From positions 496,001 through 560,000 of the forward strand of contig NZ_PYMB01000003.1 in the NCBI RefSeq assembly GCF_003026455.1: DNA of 64,000 nt, in the 5' to 3' direction. The translations under genes were made by a program, and so were the position numbers. Below the pieces are notes generated by a model that saw only the letters and a program-made list of their open reading frames with translations, made no database searches and was not told where the DNA came from. This document shows positions 27,105-35,609 of this stretch, in pieces; positions within the stretch are counted from its first letter, which is position 1; every line of letters starts with the position of its first letter. The stretch comes from Photobacterium rosenbergii. Its GTDB lineage: Bacteria > Pseudomonadota > Gammaproteobacteria > Enterobacterales > Vibrionaceae.

Positions 27105-27133
27105 TAAAAAAACCGCCGTTATCTGGCGGTTTT
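27105..27133 (-). terminator. Intrinsic terminator after the membrane protein gene at 27161
   Basis: On the minus strand AAAACCGCC and GGCGGTTTT flank a seven-base loop and are followed by T bases, 28 bases after the stop. Confidence 0.9.
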
Positions 27134-27160
27134 AGGAAGTTCAACCTGGCCTGCCGACCA

Positions 27161-27556
27161 TTACAATTCCATTGGCTGGTTAGCCTTAAGGAGTTTCATT
27201 CCTTGGATATGCTGGATGAACCACTTCACAATGGCAAGCAAAGCGATAACAAGGCCAACAACGGGAATCGCCTGCAAGATTTTATGTAATACAGGGCTGT
27301 ATACCCAATACTCCGCTCCTGCAATGATCCCCGTAGTGGTTGCTGCGGTTACACCTAACACCACAAAGAAGGTGAAGAAGTAAAAGAAGGTACGGATGAT
27401 GGTGTAGTAGTGGCTGTAGCTAAGCTCATCAGTGCCCTTGTTCAGCTTATACGCTGAGTAAATCACAGCAATGATGCCTGAGATCATTAATGTCAGTGGA
27501 GTAAGGAAACTGGCAATATAGGCAAATCGCACTTCGCGGCGAGGATCAGTAGACAT
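27161..27556 (-). CDS. Inner-membrane protein of unknown function
   Basis: This 131-residue protein has about three membrane helices (near 11-33, 48-75 and 88-112), a short basic N-terminus (MSTDPRREVRFAY) and a cytoplasmic tail (HIQGMKLLKANQPMEL). The arrangement recalls small DUF4870-like membrane proteins, but I cannot assign it with confidence. It is a single gene with its own terminator, between the small cysteine-cluster gene and hutZ. Confidence 0.65.
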   Translation of the reverse strand: MSTDPRREVRFAYIASFLTPLTLMISGIIAVIYSAYKLNKGTDELSYSHYYTIIRTFFYFFTFFVVLGVTAATTTGIIAGAEYWVYSPVLHKILQAIPVVGLVIALLAIVKWFIQHIQGMKLLKANQPMEL

Positions 27557-27690
27557 GACTTTATCCGTTGATAATTATCTTTATGCTAATTATCACACGT
27601 ATTTTTGCGCTATCAAGTTTGGATAATCAAGACGCTGATCACGATCAAGCCTATCCGCTATTGTCTGTTATAGTCACTTATAATGACAGA

Positions 27691-27727
27691 TAAAAAAAAC
27701 AGCCTAGGTTGAGCGGCCTAGGCTGTT
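27691..27727 (-). terminator. Intrinsic terminator after hutZ
   Basis: On the minus strand AACAGCCTAGG and CCTAGGCTGTT pair around an eight-base loop and are followed by eight T. It ends the hutWXZ operon. Confidence 0.93.
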
Positions 27728-27750
27728 GGAAGTTAAAACTTTATTTTACA

Positions 27751-28308
27751 TTACAGCTCTTCAGTCGGCTGAGTCACTTCGCTACCGTCTTTGATTCGAC
27801 GGTGACCTTCTTGCAAGTGAACGGAATCGACTAAATCATCTCCACTTACCTGAAACGCTTGACCAAAGCCTTTGACGAATAGTCCTTGAGTCGGTTCGAA
27901 ACGGAACATCTTGAAATCTTCTAAGCCGCTTAGTCCATCGATGATCTCACCAAAACGCGACTTCAACTCTTCAACTGCTGCCAGCCATTTCTCGCTTTCA
28001 CGCTCAACCACAACGACGTTGGCTTCAAAAGTTAGTCGCTTACGGGCATAGATGGTTTTAGATGACGCCTCATCTTCAATCATCATCAAAGAAACCTGCG
28101 GATTCTCGAGTAAATTGCGAGCATGCTTAGCAATCTGACTAATCAGCACGTAGTAACCGTCATCAAGCAATGCAAACGGTGCATAACTCACGTTTGGCTT
28201 TCCATCAGCATCAACGGTCGCCAACTGGATAGTCTGGCAAGACTGGCGAAATTCTTTAATTTCTGGACCTAAACGATTTTGAAGGCGCTCTTGCTTTACA
28301 GCATTCAT
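27751..28308 (-). CDS. hutZ: Haem-utilisation protein HutZ
   Basis: This 185-residue protein has the split-barrel fold of FMN-binding/PNP-oxidase-like proteins (TIQLATVDADGKPNVSYAPFAL, about 27-48). Vibrio HutZ binds and degrades haem to release iron. GFGQAFQVSG matches the C-terminal conserved patch of HutZ. It is the last gene of hutWXZ, 26 bases from hutX, and a terminator follows. Expression is presumably Fur-regulated from the divergent promoter region. Confidence 0.92.
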   Translation of the reverse strand: MNAVKQERLQNRLGPEIKEFRQSCQTIQLATVDADGKPNVSYAPFALLDDGYYVLISQIAKHARNLLENPQVSLMMIEDEASSKTIYARKRLTFEANVVVVERESEKWLAAVEELKSRFGEIIDGLSGLEDFKMFRFEPTQGLFVKGFGQAFQVSGDDLVDSVHLQEGHRRIKDGSEVTQPTEEL

Positions 28309-28334
28309 TCTGACTTTCTCCGGGATATTATTAT

Positions 28335-28853
28335 TTATTTGAATTTAGTTTTAAGTTCTTGGAATTTTTCAATTTGCTCTGGGAACAACTGACGTTTCTT
28401 ATCGCGGCCCAGGTAAACCTTGAACACACACTCACCGCCTTTTGCAAAGAAGCCGATGAAGTAGCTTTCTTGCCCCATAAATGGCTTGCTTACCAAAGCA
28501 ATGTCAGTCACGAGATCAAGACGTAGGTGACCGTGCAATTCACCTTCTTTACCCATTAGATTGTAGTAACCACGTGCCTCTTTACCTTTAGGGAAAGGCG
28601 CTTTTACTTCAAAAATAGAGGCCATTGAGTGAACAATGGTCGTAACTGGGCCCCAGTTAGGCAGTTCTTCAAGAATCGTTTGGGCTTGCTCACCTGGCAG
28701 TGCAACCACCAACTCTTCAGGGAAAGCCATCACGACTTCACCTTCAGTTACACCTAAGGTTTCGGCAATCGCCATTGCATGAAGTTTAGGTTCAGCGGCA
28801 AGTTGTTCTGCAACCTGAGCTTTTAGCGATTCAAATGAAATTTTTTCAAACAC
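28335..28853 (-). CDS. hutX: Intracellular haem carrier HutX (ChuX family)
   Basis: This 172-residue member of the HutX/ChuX family in Vibrio binds haem in the cytoplasm and hands it to HutZ. Recognisable features are the opening regulator-like helix (AIAETLGVTEGEVVMAFPEE) and the barrel segments FPKGKEARGYYNLMGKEGELHGHLRLD. The start is GTG at 28853, with GGAG seven bases upstream. It is the middle gene of hutWXZ. Confidence 0.92.
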   Translation of the reverse strand: MFEKISFESLKAQVAEQLAAEPKLHAMAIAETLGVTEGEVVMAFPEELVVALPGEQAQTILEELPNWGPVTTIVHSMASIFEVKAPFPKGKEARGYYNLMGKEGELHGHLRLDLVTDIALVSKPFMGQESYFIGFFAKGGECVFKVYLGRDKKRQLFPEQIEKFQELKTKFK

Positions 28854-28908
28854 GTTTTATCTCCAGGTACTTCAATGTACGAATTTTGGTTGGTTATTTC
28901 TAATACGT

Positions 28909-30294
28909 TTATGCTGCGACTTTTGCCATCGCATGCTGTTGTAAAACTTGAATCATCGACTGAGCCAAGGTCACAGACCAAAACGTTCCCGCTAACGTCA
29001 AGGATAAGTACTGACCATCTAACTTAACCAAGCCATTCTTTTGCCATGCTTCAAAAAGCGGCTTGCAAAGAGCAAAGATGTCTTGCGAGAACTTCTGCTG
29101 GAAATCTCGTGCAGATAGGAAACCACGATCAAAGCTCGCTTTGATCTCTGCATGTAGCACAGCCTGAGGGCTAGATTTCGTCATCATAGCAAGTGGCAGT
29201 TGCTCGGCTTTAATTGCTTCGATATAGGTGTCCAAGGTCCGATGCTGCATGAAGCCAAATCCGCCAACGTTACCGCCAGCCCCGGCTCCTAACGGCAGCA
29301 CTTCGGCAGATGTCTTCGCCAAGCTGTTGTATATACTCCGTTCGCGGTTGTCTCGCGCCCAGTGGTTTCCGCTGAGTCGACGTAAGTGGTGCTCTGCCAT
29401 AAAGTTTACGCCATATTCAAACATTGATGCTTTGGTCGGCGTATCAGCAGGCTCTGGCAGGCGCCCTTTCTCTATCATGCCTTTCATAGGCGTGCCGCCC
29501 ATCTCGATCAGCTGATAGAGATCGACACCATGTGCGCCGCTGTCCAAGAAATCACTCAGATCTTGCTGCCAAACATCCATATCTTGATAAGGAAGGCCAA
29601 ACAACAAATCGATGACAATGGGGGCTTCATTGGTTGCACTCAAAGATTGGATCCGCTCCATAACTGGCTCGCGGTCATCCAGACGTTTGGCTTTTCGACG
29701 TACCGTTGTGTCAAAGCTTTGCACACCAAACGAAAAACGGTTAAACCCGCCTTCTAGAGCACCTTCGAACATACGGTCATCGAAGCGATTGATTCGTCCT
29801 TCGAGGGTAATTTCACAGTCTGTCGTCAATGGGAAGTGAGCTTTCACCATTTTGCCCAGACGGGTCACTTGTTCAGCGGTTAGATCAGTTGGTGTTCCGC
29901 CCCCTACATATACTGCACGGAAAGGTGCAGCCTGAGTCCAGGGCATTGCCGCCTTTGCTTTCAACTCCACCATCAGTGCTTCGAAATAATCATCGATCAA
30001 TGATTGGCTAGATGCATACTGAAAAAAATTACAGTAAGTGCAACGCACACGGCAAAATGGGATATGAATATAAAGACAACGACTATTAGGGCTGTCCGGC
30101 ACTGTTGATAGTGTTTTTCGCGCTAAATCTTGTCGCTCTTCCTCTGCGATCATGGCCGACATACCACCGGCATGTGCCGAACGCTTGTTAGCAAACGCAT
30201 ATCGAAGTGGATCGGGCGTGTGCTTTCCTACCACCGCTTCGGTCAGTAGTTCCGGCGCCAACACAGCAGATTGTAATGCTTGTTTTTCAATCAT
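28909..30294 (-). CDS. hutW: Radical SAM haem-utilisation protein HutW (anaerobilin synthase-like)
   Basis: This 461-residue HemN-like radical SAM protein has its iron-sulfur cluster cysteines in CRVRCTYCNF (81, 85, 88). VYVGGGTPTDLT and the later DLLFGLPYQD also fit the coproporphyrinogen-oxidase-like fold. The E. coli homologue ChuW opens haem under anaerobic conditions to give a linear tetrapyrrole, so HutW probably releases iron without oxygen while HutZ works with oxygen. It heads hutWXZ. The long leader (about 150 bases after the Fur boxes) contains small inverted repeats. No strong ribosome binding site precedes the ATG. Confidence 0.92.
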   Translation of the reverse strand: MIEKQALQSAVLAPELLTEAVVGKHTPDPLRYAFANKRSAHAGGMSAMIAEEERQDLARKTLSTVPDSPNSRCLYIHIPFCRVRCTYCNFFQYASSQSLIDDYFEALMVELKAKAAMPWTQAAPFRAVYVGGGTPTDLTAEQVTRLGKMVKAHFPLTTDCEITLEGRINRFDDRMFEGALEGGFNRFSFGVQSFDTTVRRKAKRLDDREPVMERIQSLSATNEAPIVIDLLFGLPYQDMDVWQQDLSDFLDSGAHGVDLYQLIEMGGTPMKGMIEKGRLPEPADTPTKASMFEYGVNFMAEHHLRRLSGNHWARDNRERSIYNSLAKTSAEVLPLGAGAGGNVGGFGFMQHRTLDTYIEAIKAEQLPLAMMTKSSPQAVLHAEIKASFDRGFLSARDFQQKFSQDIFALCKPLFEAWQKNGLVKLDGQYLSLTLAGTFWSVTLAQSMIQVLQQHAMAKVAA

Positions 30295-30452
30295 CGACTT
30301 ATTCGTTGAGCTAGATACCTAGCCCCTCCTCAACAGGCTGAAACCTGTCAGTTTTACTCACTAGAGCAACAGTACTTTGCTGTTAACTTCTAGCACCACG
30401 TTGAGCAAACGTGCTTGACTACTTTCTGTTGGGCTATGCCCTATTTATTGAG

Positions 30453-30471
30453 TGAAATGATAACCACTCTT
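30453..30471. promoter_or_regulatory. Fur-like box, hutW side
   Basis: TGAAATGATAACCACTCTT matches 12 of 19 positions of the Fur consensus GATAATGATAATCATTATC, with the AATGATAA core intact. Confidence 0.55.
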
Positions 30472-30510
30472 ATTTGCAGGCAATCATAAGCACCCTTAAA
30501 TAATATTGCA

Positions 30511-30529
30511 AATGATAATTGATATTATT
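30511..30529. promoter_or_regulatory. Fur-like box, middle
   Basis: AATGATAATTGATATTATT contains the overlapping 7-1-7 repeats (TGATAAT and its inverse) typical of Fur sites. Confidence 0.65.
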
Positions 30530-30540
30530 TCGATTACATG

Positions 30541-30559
30541 GATAATGATAACCATTCTT
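30541..30559. promoter_or_regulatory. Fur box, tonB side
   Basis: GATAATGATAACCATTCTT matches 16 of 19 consensus positions. It is the best Fur site in the window. Confidence 0.85.
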
Positions 30560-30652
30560 GATTTGGACAGCTAATTGATAAGTTGCTTTTTATACAATTT
30601 CTCAATAGTTACAGACAGATAAAGCATTATTTTGCATGGTTGGAGAGAAACA

Positions 30653-31399
30653 GTGAACGCGAAGAGATATGCCATTGCAGGTGTTGTATCAGTACTTGCC
30701 CACAGCCTATTGCTTTCAGCTGTGCCTAACAAAATGGTGATGGCGATGCCGGTTGGTACAGACTCAACCAAAGTATCGTTGAATCTCGTCTCGGCACCAG
30801 CTCCTCAGCCCACTGAGCCCGTTGCAGCCGAGCCAACACCTCCAGCGCCGGTCGAAGTGCCTAAAAAAGTCGTTAAAGAAGAAGCCGCGGTTAAAAAGCT
30901 GGTAAAGAAAAAGCTGCCTGAGCCTAAACCCGAGATAAAAAAGGTCACTAAGCCTGCACCGAAAAAACCAGTTGAGAAGAAGGTCGAACAAAAGGTCGCA
31001 AAGAAACCAACACCTGTTCAGAAGCCCGTTGAGAACGATAAGCCTAAAGCTATTGAAGAAGTGATTAAATCGCCGGCACCGGCTCCCGCTCAGACCGCTT
31101 CAGGAGTAAATAGTGAGCCTCAGCTCGTGACAAAACCAACGTTCGCCACCCGGCCGAGCCCTGTTAAATACCCTCGAATAGCAAAACGTCGTGGTATTGA
31201 AGGACAAGTACTGGTTGAGATTTGGATTGATGAATCCGGCAAGCAGGTTAAACAAAATCTATTGAAGTCATCAGGTACAGAGATCCTTGATGATGCAGCC
31301 CTAGAGGCTATCAAGCGCTGGCGTTTTTCTTCCCATATTGTTGATGGCCAAGCCATTGCCCATCGCGTACAAGTTCCTGTCCGCTTTAAGCTGGACTAG
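30653..31399 (+). CDS. tonB: Energy transducer TonB
   Basis: TonB couples the proton gradient, through ExbB-ExbD, to outer-membrane haem receptors. The 248-residue protein has an N-terminal anchor (YAIAGVVSVLAHSLLLSAV), a long Pro/Lys/Glu-rich periplasm-spanning region (about 45-150) and the C-terminal TonB domain (PSPVKYPRIAKRRGIEGQV ... ALEAIKRWRF). The GTG at 30653 is the likely start: GGAG is seven bases upstream and the protein then begins VNAKRYAIAG, like Vibrio TonB1. It heads tonB-exbB-exbD-hutBCD under the Fur boxes. Confidence 0.93.
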   Translation: MNAKRYAIAGVVSVLAHSLLLSAVPNKMVMAMPVGTDSTKVSLNLVSAPAPQPTEPVAAEPTPPAPVEVPKKVVKEEAAVKKLVKKKLPEPKPEIKKVTKPAPKKPVEKKVEQKVAKKPTPVQKPVENDKPKAIEEVIKSPAPAPAQTASGVNSEPQLVTKPTFATRPSPVKYPRIAKRRGIEGQVLVEIWIDESGKQVKQNLLKSSGTEILDDAALEAIKRWRFSSHIVDGQAIAHRVQVPVRFKLD

Positions 31400-31418
31400 C
31401 AATTAATTGGATTCACTC

Positions 31419-32093
31419 ATGGAAATGTTTCACTCCCTACAAAACCAATTCGGCCTAATGACAGCGCCTTTGCTGCTCTGCTCGGCACTAACGCTAATGA
31501 TACTCATCGAACGTTGTATACAGGTATTGCTATGCACTGGCGTGGGCAGAAGTAAAATTGATGCACTGTTAGCTAAACAAAGCCGTACGGATGAAGCCGG
31601 ACTCGACCAGCTAGCAACTTCACTGAAGGAAAAGCGCCCTTTACTGTTCAAAGGTGTATCAATGCTGATTTCGCACCGTCATTTTGCCAAACCGTTGCGC
31701 GAAGATGCGGCTGGTATTTGGCTGCAACAAAAACGCTCACAGCTTCGTTCTGGGTTACGCCTACTTGGTCTTATCGGCGTCATCAGCCCCCTACTTGGCC
31801 TACTGGGTACGGTCCTTGGCTTGATTGAAATGTTCAAAGGTATTGCAATGAGCTCCGGAGCCGTTACCCCGAACGATCTTGCTGATGGCCTTGGTCTAGC
31901 CATGCGTACTACTGCTGCAGGCTTGATCATTGCCCTGCCTGCCATCACCGGTTCACAACTGTTAGGCCTTTGGGCTGATAAAGTAACGGCAAAGCTTGAG
32001 CATAGCCTTAACCACTGCAACCTGTGGCTGGAAGGGCTTTCACTTGATACCAACTGCCAACCAAAAGCCGATAAGGTAGAGGCTGTATCATGA
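31419..32093 (+). CDS. exbB: TonB-system proton channel component ExbB
   Basis: This 224-residue inner-membrane protein of the MotA/TolQ/ExbB family has three helices, near 13-32 and, after the cytoplasmic domain, 112-135 and 160-182 (LGLIGVISPLLGLLGTVLGLIEMF ... AMRTTAAGLIIALPAI). The Thr and Gly-rich faces line the proton path with ExbD. I take ATG 31419 (MEMFHSLQNQFGLMTAPLL), which aligns with Vibrio ExbB1. It overlaps exbD by ATGA. Confidence 0.94.
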   Translation: MEMFHSLQNQFGLMTAPLLLCSALTLMILIERCIQVLLCTGVGRSKIDALLAKQSRTDEAGLDQLATSLKEKRPLLFKGVSMLISHRHFAKPLREDAAGIWLQQKRSQLRSGLRLLGLIGVISPLLGLLGTVLGLIEMFKGIAMSSGAVTPNDLADGLGLAMRTTAAGLIIALPAITGSQLLGLWADKVTAKLEHSLNHCNLWLEGLSLDTNCQPKADKVEAVS

Positions 32094-32512
32094 TTCGAAC
32101 TCATCAAGGCGTTACCAGTGATGATGAGCTCAGGCCTGACCTTACCCCACTGCTCGACATCATATTCATTGTCATGGTTTTCCTGCTATTGACTGCGAGT
32201 GTGAAGCTGCAGTCCCTAGATGTCGAACTGCCTCAGACAGAAACGCGGGCACTGCAAGAAACAGAATCAGATCCTATTACTGTCAACATCACCTCTGCGG
32301 AACCCTATTGGGCACTTCAAGGGGAAGAAATTGACAGCTGGGATGCCTTCAAGACCGCTCTTCTCAAAGAAGTAAAAGCCAACCCTGATAAGCCCGTCGT
32401 GATCGGTGCGGATAAGGCTGGCTCGGTTGAAAACATGCTAAAACTCCTCGCTTTTCTTCAACAAAATGAAATCAAGGCGACACAGTTATTAATGGAAGAG
32501 GATAAATCATGA
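32090..32512 (+). CDS. exbD: TonB-system proton channel component ExbD
   Basis: This 140-residue protein has a short cytoplasmic N-terminus (DDELRPDLTPLLDI), one membrane helix with the conserved proton-carrying Asp (PLLDIIFIVMVFLLL, Asp about 24) and a periplasmic domain. It overlaps exbB upstream and hutB downstream, each by four bases, which implies tight translational coupling. Confidence 0.94.
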   Translation: MIRTHQGVTSDDELRPDLTPLLDIIFIVMVFLLLTASVKLQSLDVELPQTETRALQETESDPITVNITSAEPYWALQGEEIDSWDAFKTALLKEVKANPDKPVVIGADKAGSVENMLKLLAFLQQNEIKATQLLMEEDKS

Positions 32513-33342
32513 AGCGTATTGCTCTAGCAACCGCATTAATACTCGCTGCAAATTCATCATATGCCAGTGAGCGCATCATCAGTGCAGGGGCAGCGATTAC
32601 CGAAATTATCAATGCCATGGGTGCACAGGAACAACTCGTTGCCGTTGATGTAACGAGTAAAACAATGGTTGAAGAAGATATGCCGGTTCTTGGCTATCAT
32701 CGCCAACTCTCTGCCGAGAGCCTAATCGCTTTAAGCCCTACCCGCTTGCTTGGCTCGAATGAAATGGGGCCTAAAACTACATTGGATTTGATTAAACAAG
32801 CAGGCATCAAAGTGGACGTCGTCAACTCCGGTGAAACCGTGGACGATCTTATGACACGTATCGAGCAAGTCGGCGAGTTGACGAAAACTGAGCAGGAAGC
32901 CCAAGACCTCAAGGTACAGGTGCAAGAAAAAATTGATTCAATCAACCAGAACCTAGCGAAACACAGCGATAAGAAAAAAGTCTTATTCCTAATGATCCAC
33001 GAAGGCCGCCCAGCCAATGTTGCAGGCCGAAATACGACCGCTGACAGCGTTATCCGCCTTGCAGGTGCCGTCAACCCAGCAGCCGATGCCGTCGATTCTT
33101 ACAAGCCAGTTTCCCTTGAAGCTATGGTTGAAATGCAGCCTGATATCATCCTACTGAGCTCTCGTACTCTTAGCCAAATTGGGTCTGCTGATGACCTACT
33201 CAAGAAGATGCCTTTACTCTCTGCGACACCTGCAGGCCAAAACAAAGCGGTTGTAACCATTGATGGGACAGCACTGATTGGCGGCCTTGGCTTGAAAAGC
33301 CTAAGCGAAGCAGAACGCCTGAACCAAGTGTTTTACAACTAA
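32509..33342 (+). CDS. hutB: Haem ABC transporter periplasmic binding protein HutB
   Basis: This 277-residue class III substrate-binding protein delivers haem to HutCD. The signal peptide is MKRIALATALILAANSSYA. The mature protein begins ERIISAGAAITEIINAMG, the usual start of haem- and cobalamin-binding proteins, and contains YKPVSLEAMVEMQPDIILL. The start overlaps exbD. The expected haem-ligand Tyr is in the AVDSY or GYHRQLS regions, which I cannot decide between. Confidence 0.93.
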   Translation: MKRIALATALILAANSSYASERIISAGAAITEIINAMGAQEQLVAVDVTSKTMVEEDMPVLGYHRQLSAESLIALSPTRLLGSNEMGPKTTLDLIKQAGIKVDVVNSGETVDDLMTRIEQVGELTKTEQEAQDLKVQVQEKIDSINQNLAKHSDKKKVLFLMIHEGRPANVAGRNTTADSVIRLAGAVNPAADAVDSYKPVSLEAMVEMQPDIILLSSRTLSQIGSADDLLKKMPLLSATPAGQNKAVVTIDGTALIGGLGLKSLSEAERLNQVFYN

Positions 33343-33375
33343 TAACGGTTTGCCGTTCAATTAAGCAAAATAATT

Positions 33376-34416
33376 ATGATGCAGTTACAACGAATTCCAG
33401 CCAGCATCGTTTTCCCAGTTGGCCTGACGTTTCTGGTGTTTGCTATTACCTCCTCGATTGCGGTCGGGCCGATGGATATCAGTTTCGCTGACAGCTTCAA
33501 AGCACTATTGCCTGTCCAATTGGATTTACCTGCCCATATTGAAATCGTTATCCATCAAATACGTTTGCCGCGTACTTTGCTTGGTATGGCCATAGGTGCC
33601 ATTTTGGCACTGTGTGGCGCAGTCATGCAGGGCCTGTTCCGTAACCCGCTGGCGGATCCCGGCATCATTGGGGTTTCAGGTGGTGCGAGCCTTGGTGCCG
33701 CTCTTTCCATTGTTATCTTTGCCCCGCTGGCGGCTAGCTTTCCGCTGCTACTGACACTAGGCACTGTCCCAGTTTTCGCCTTCATCGGCGGTGCCGTCAG
33801 TACCTTTTTGGTCTACCAGCTCGGTACAGATAAAAATGGCACCTCGGTCACCATTATGCTTTTAGCGGGTGTTGCTATCGGCGCTTTATCCGGTGCTGCG
33901 CTTGGCCTGATGAACTACTATGCAGATGATCAGGCATTGCGTGATTTATCTTTGTGGACAATGGGCTCCCTCGCTGGAGCCACTTGGCCGGGGATTGCCC
34001 TTGCTTATATTACTCTGCTTGGCCTGCTGTTCTCTTTCGACCGCAACGCCAACGCCCTCAACGCTTTTTTGCTAGGAGAAGCAGAAGCCAAGCACCTTGG
34101 TGTGAATGTCCAGCGCTTGAAGCGCATGTTGATCCTACTATGCGCTGCAGGCGTCGGTATTGCCGTATCGCTAACCGGTGTCATTGGCTTTGTCGGACTG
34201 ATTGTCCCTCATATTGGCCGTATGATTTCAGGACCGAACCATAAAACCTTGCTACCTCTATCAGCCTTGCTAGGTGCCCTTATTTTGCTAGTTGCCGATA
34301 TGCTTGCCCGTGTTGTTGCGGCTCCTGCAGAGTTGCCTGTTGGTATCATCACAGCCCTACTTGGCGCACCATTCTTCATTTACTTATTGATCAAGCAAAG
34401 AGGCAGACTGTCATGA
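33376..34416 (+). CDS. hutC: Haem ABC transporter permease HutC
   Basis: This 346-residue FecCD-family permease has about 10 membrane helices. Family motifs include RLPRTLLGMAIGAILALCGAVMQG (57-80), NPLADPGIIGVSGGASLGA and GFVGLIVPHIGRM. It forms the inner-membrane channel for haem with HutD. It follows hutB after 33 bases and overlaps hutD by ATGA. Confidence 0.95.
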   Translation: MMQLQRIPASIVFPVGLTFLVFAITSSIAVGPMDISFADSFKALLPVQLDLPAHIEIVIHQIRLPRTLLGMAIGAILALCGAVMQGLFRNPLADPGIIGVSGGASLGAALSIVIFAPLAASFPLLLTLGTVPVFAFIGGAVSTFLVYQLGTDKNGTSVTIMLLAGVAIGALSGAALGLMNYYADDQALRDLSLWTMGSLAGATWPGIALAYITLLGLLFSFDRNANALNAFLLGEAEAKHLGVNVQRLKRMLILLCAAGVGIAVSLTGVIGFVGLIVPHIGRMISGPNHKTLLPLSALLGALILLVADMLARVVAAPAELPVGIITALLGAPFFIYLLIKQRGRLS

Positions 34417-35234
34417 GCCAGTTAGCCAACTCAGTGCAATTACAAGGCGCAAACAGTGATATTGCCATCGAGGCACGTAACCTATCGCTCAGCCTAGGTG
34501 GTAAAACCCTACTGGATGACTTTTCGCTTCAAATCAAACGCGGTCAACTGACTGCTTTGCTCGGCCCTAACGGCGCTGGCAAGAGTACATTGCTGAAAGT
34601 GATGTGCGGTGAGGTTGAGGCAAAAGGTGATGTTGACCTTTTCGGTCACCGCCGACAAGACTGGCAGCCAGGAAGACTGGCTAAGCATCTTGGTGTCCTG
34701 CCTCAACACAGCTCGCTGACCTTTGCGTTCACCGCACAAGAAGTTGTAGAACTAGGGGCATTGCCGCTTGAACTACCCAATGCGAAAACCAAACAGATCG
34801 CCCACCAGAAAATGGAAATGGTTGGCGTAACCGACCTTGGGCCGCGCCTCTACACAACAATGTCTGGCGGTGAAAAACAACGGGTACATTTTGCCAGGGT
34901 ACTGACACAACTCAGCCAAGCGGGTGAAAACTGCATCTTAATGCTAGATGAACCTACATCTGCCCTTGATCTTGCCCACCAGCACAACGCGTTGATTGTG
35001 GCCAAACAGATGGCACAGGCGGGAGCTGCCGTCATCATAGTGATTCATGATTTGAACCTCGCGGCCCAATATGCAGACCGACTAGTAATTATCAATCACG
35101 GCAAGATACAAGCAGACGGTACACCTCACCAGGCACTGACGGCTGAAACCATAGAGTCGGTGTACGGCTGGCCTGTTTGTATTACCCGCCACCCTGTCGA
35201 TGGCTACCCCATCGTGCTTCCGGCCGCAGCCTAA
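34413..35234 (+). CDS. hutD: Haem ABC transporter ATPase HutD
   Basis: This 273-residue ABC ATPase energises haem import. Walker A is GPNGAGKST, the Q-loop is in VLPQHSS, the signature is MSGGEKQRVHFARVL, Walker B is CILMLDEPTSALD and the switch histidine is in VIHDLNLAA. It is the last gene of the tonB operon. A GC-rich hairpin follows at 35259. Confidence 0.95.
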   Translation: MSQLANSVQLQGANSDIAIEARNLSLSLGGKTLLDDFSLQIKRGQLTALLGPNGAGKSTLLKVMCGEVEAKGDVDLFGHRRQDWQPGRLAKHLGVLPQHSSLTFAFTAQEVVELGALPLELPNAKTKQIAHQKMEMVGVTDLGPRLYTTMSGGEKQRVHFARVLTQLSQAGENCILMLDEPTSALDLAHQHNALIVAKQMAQAGAAVIIVIHDLNLAAQYADRLVIINHGKIQADGTPHQALTAETIESVYGWPVCITRHPVDGYPIVLPAAA

Positions 35235-35258
35235 AAAGCACACATCAAAATGGAATCC

Positions 35259-35290
35259 AACGGGGCCAAAATTTGGCCCCGTTGCCTTTC
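35259..35290 (+). terminator. Likely terminator after hutD
   Basis: AACGGGGCCAAA and TTTGGCCCCGTT form a perfect 12-bp stem, followed by GCCTTTCT; the T tract is short. Confidence 0.7.
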
Positions 35291-35378
35291 TCGCAAGCAG
35301 AAAAGCGTATGTAGACCACGAAAATTGCAATTTGAGATAACAAGCATTGCACTCTAGGCCACACTAAGTAAAATGTGA

Positions 35379-35394
35379 ACGCAAGCGATTAAAC
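35379..35394. promoter_or_regulatory. Possible PurR operator upstream of purR
   Basis: ACGCAAGCGATTAAAC resembles the left half of the PurR operator (ACGCAAACGTTT). It lies about 220 bases before purR, which is autoregulated in E. coli. The right half is poor. Confidence 0.35.
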
Positions 35395-35499
35395 CATGCA
35401 ACATGTGCGATATGCACATTATGCTGGTACGCAGCAAAACCGACAGGATTAAGCCGCCCATTTGAGATGCGGCCATTTGTCGTTTCTGCTTTTTGTACC

Positions 35500-35556
35500 C
35501 AACAGAAAAATGAGCTACTCGAATAGAAGACGGTGAACTAGTTCATTTTTCTGTTG
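35500..35556. repeat. Large inverted repeat upstream of purR
   Basis: CAACAGAAAAATGAGCTA (35500-35517) is repeated in inverse at 35539-35556 (TAGTTCATTTTTCTGTTG), matching 17 of 18 bases with a 21-base loop. No T run follows. It ends 53 bases before the purR ATG. Confidence 0.85.
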
Positions 35557-35609
35557 AGTAAATGATTAATTTATAAGGTTCTCTGACCTTTATTATTAGA
35601 AGAATAACT

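Larger units (their letters stand above)
30295..30652. promoter_or_regulatory. Divergent Fur-controlled promoter region of the haem genes
   Basis: About 360 bases separate hutW and tonB. Three Fur-like sites lie at 30453-30471, 30511-30529 and 30541-30559. Promoters for both directions must be here. A CAACAGGCTGAAACCTGT hairpin sits at about 30330-30348 in the hutW leader. Confidence 0.75.
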
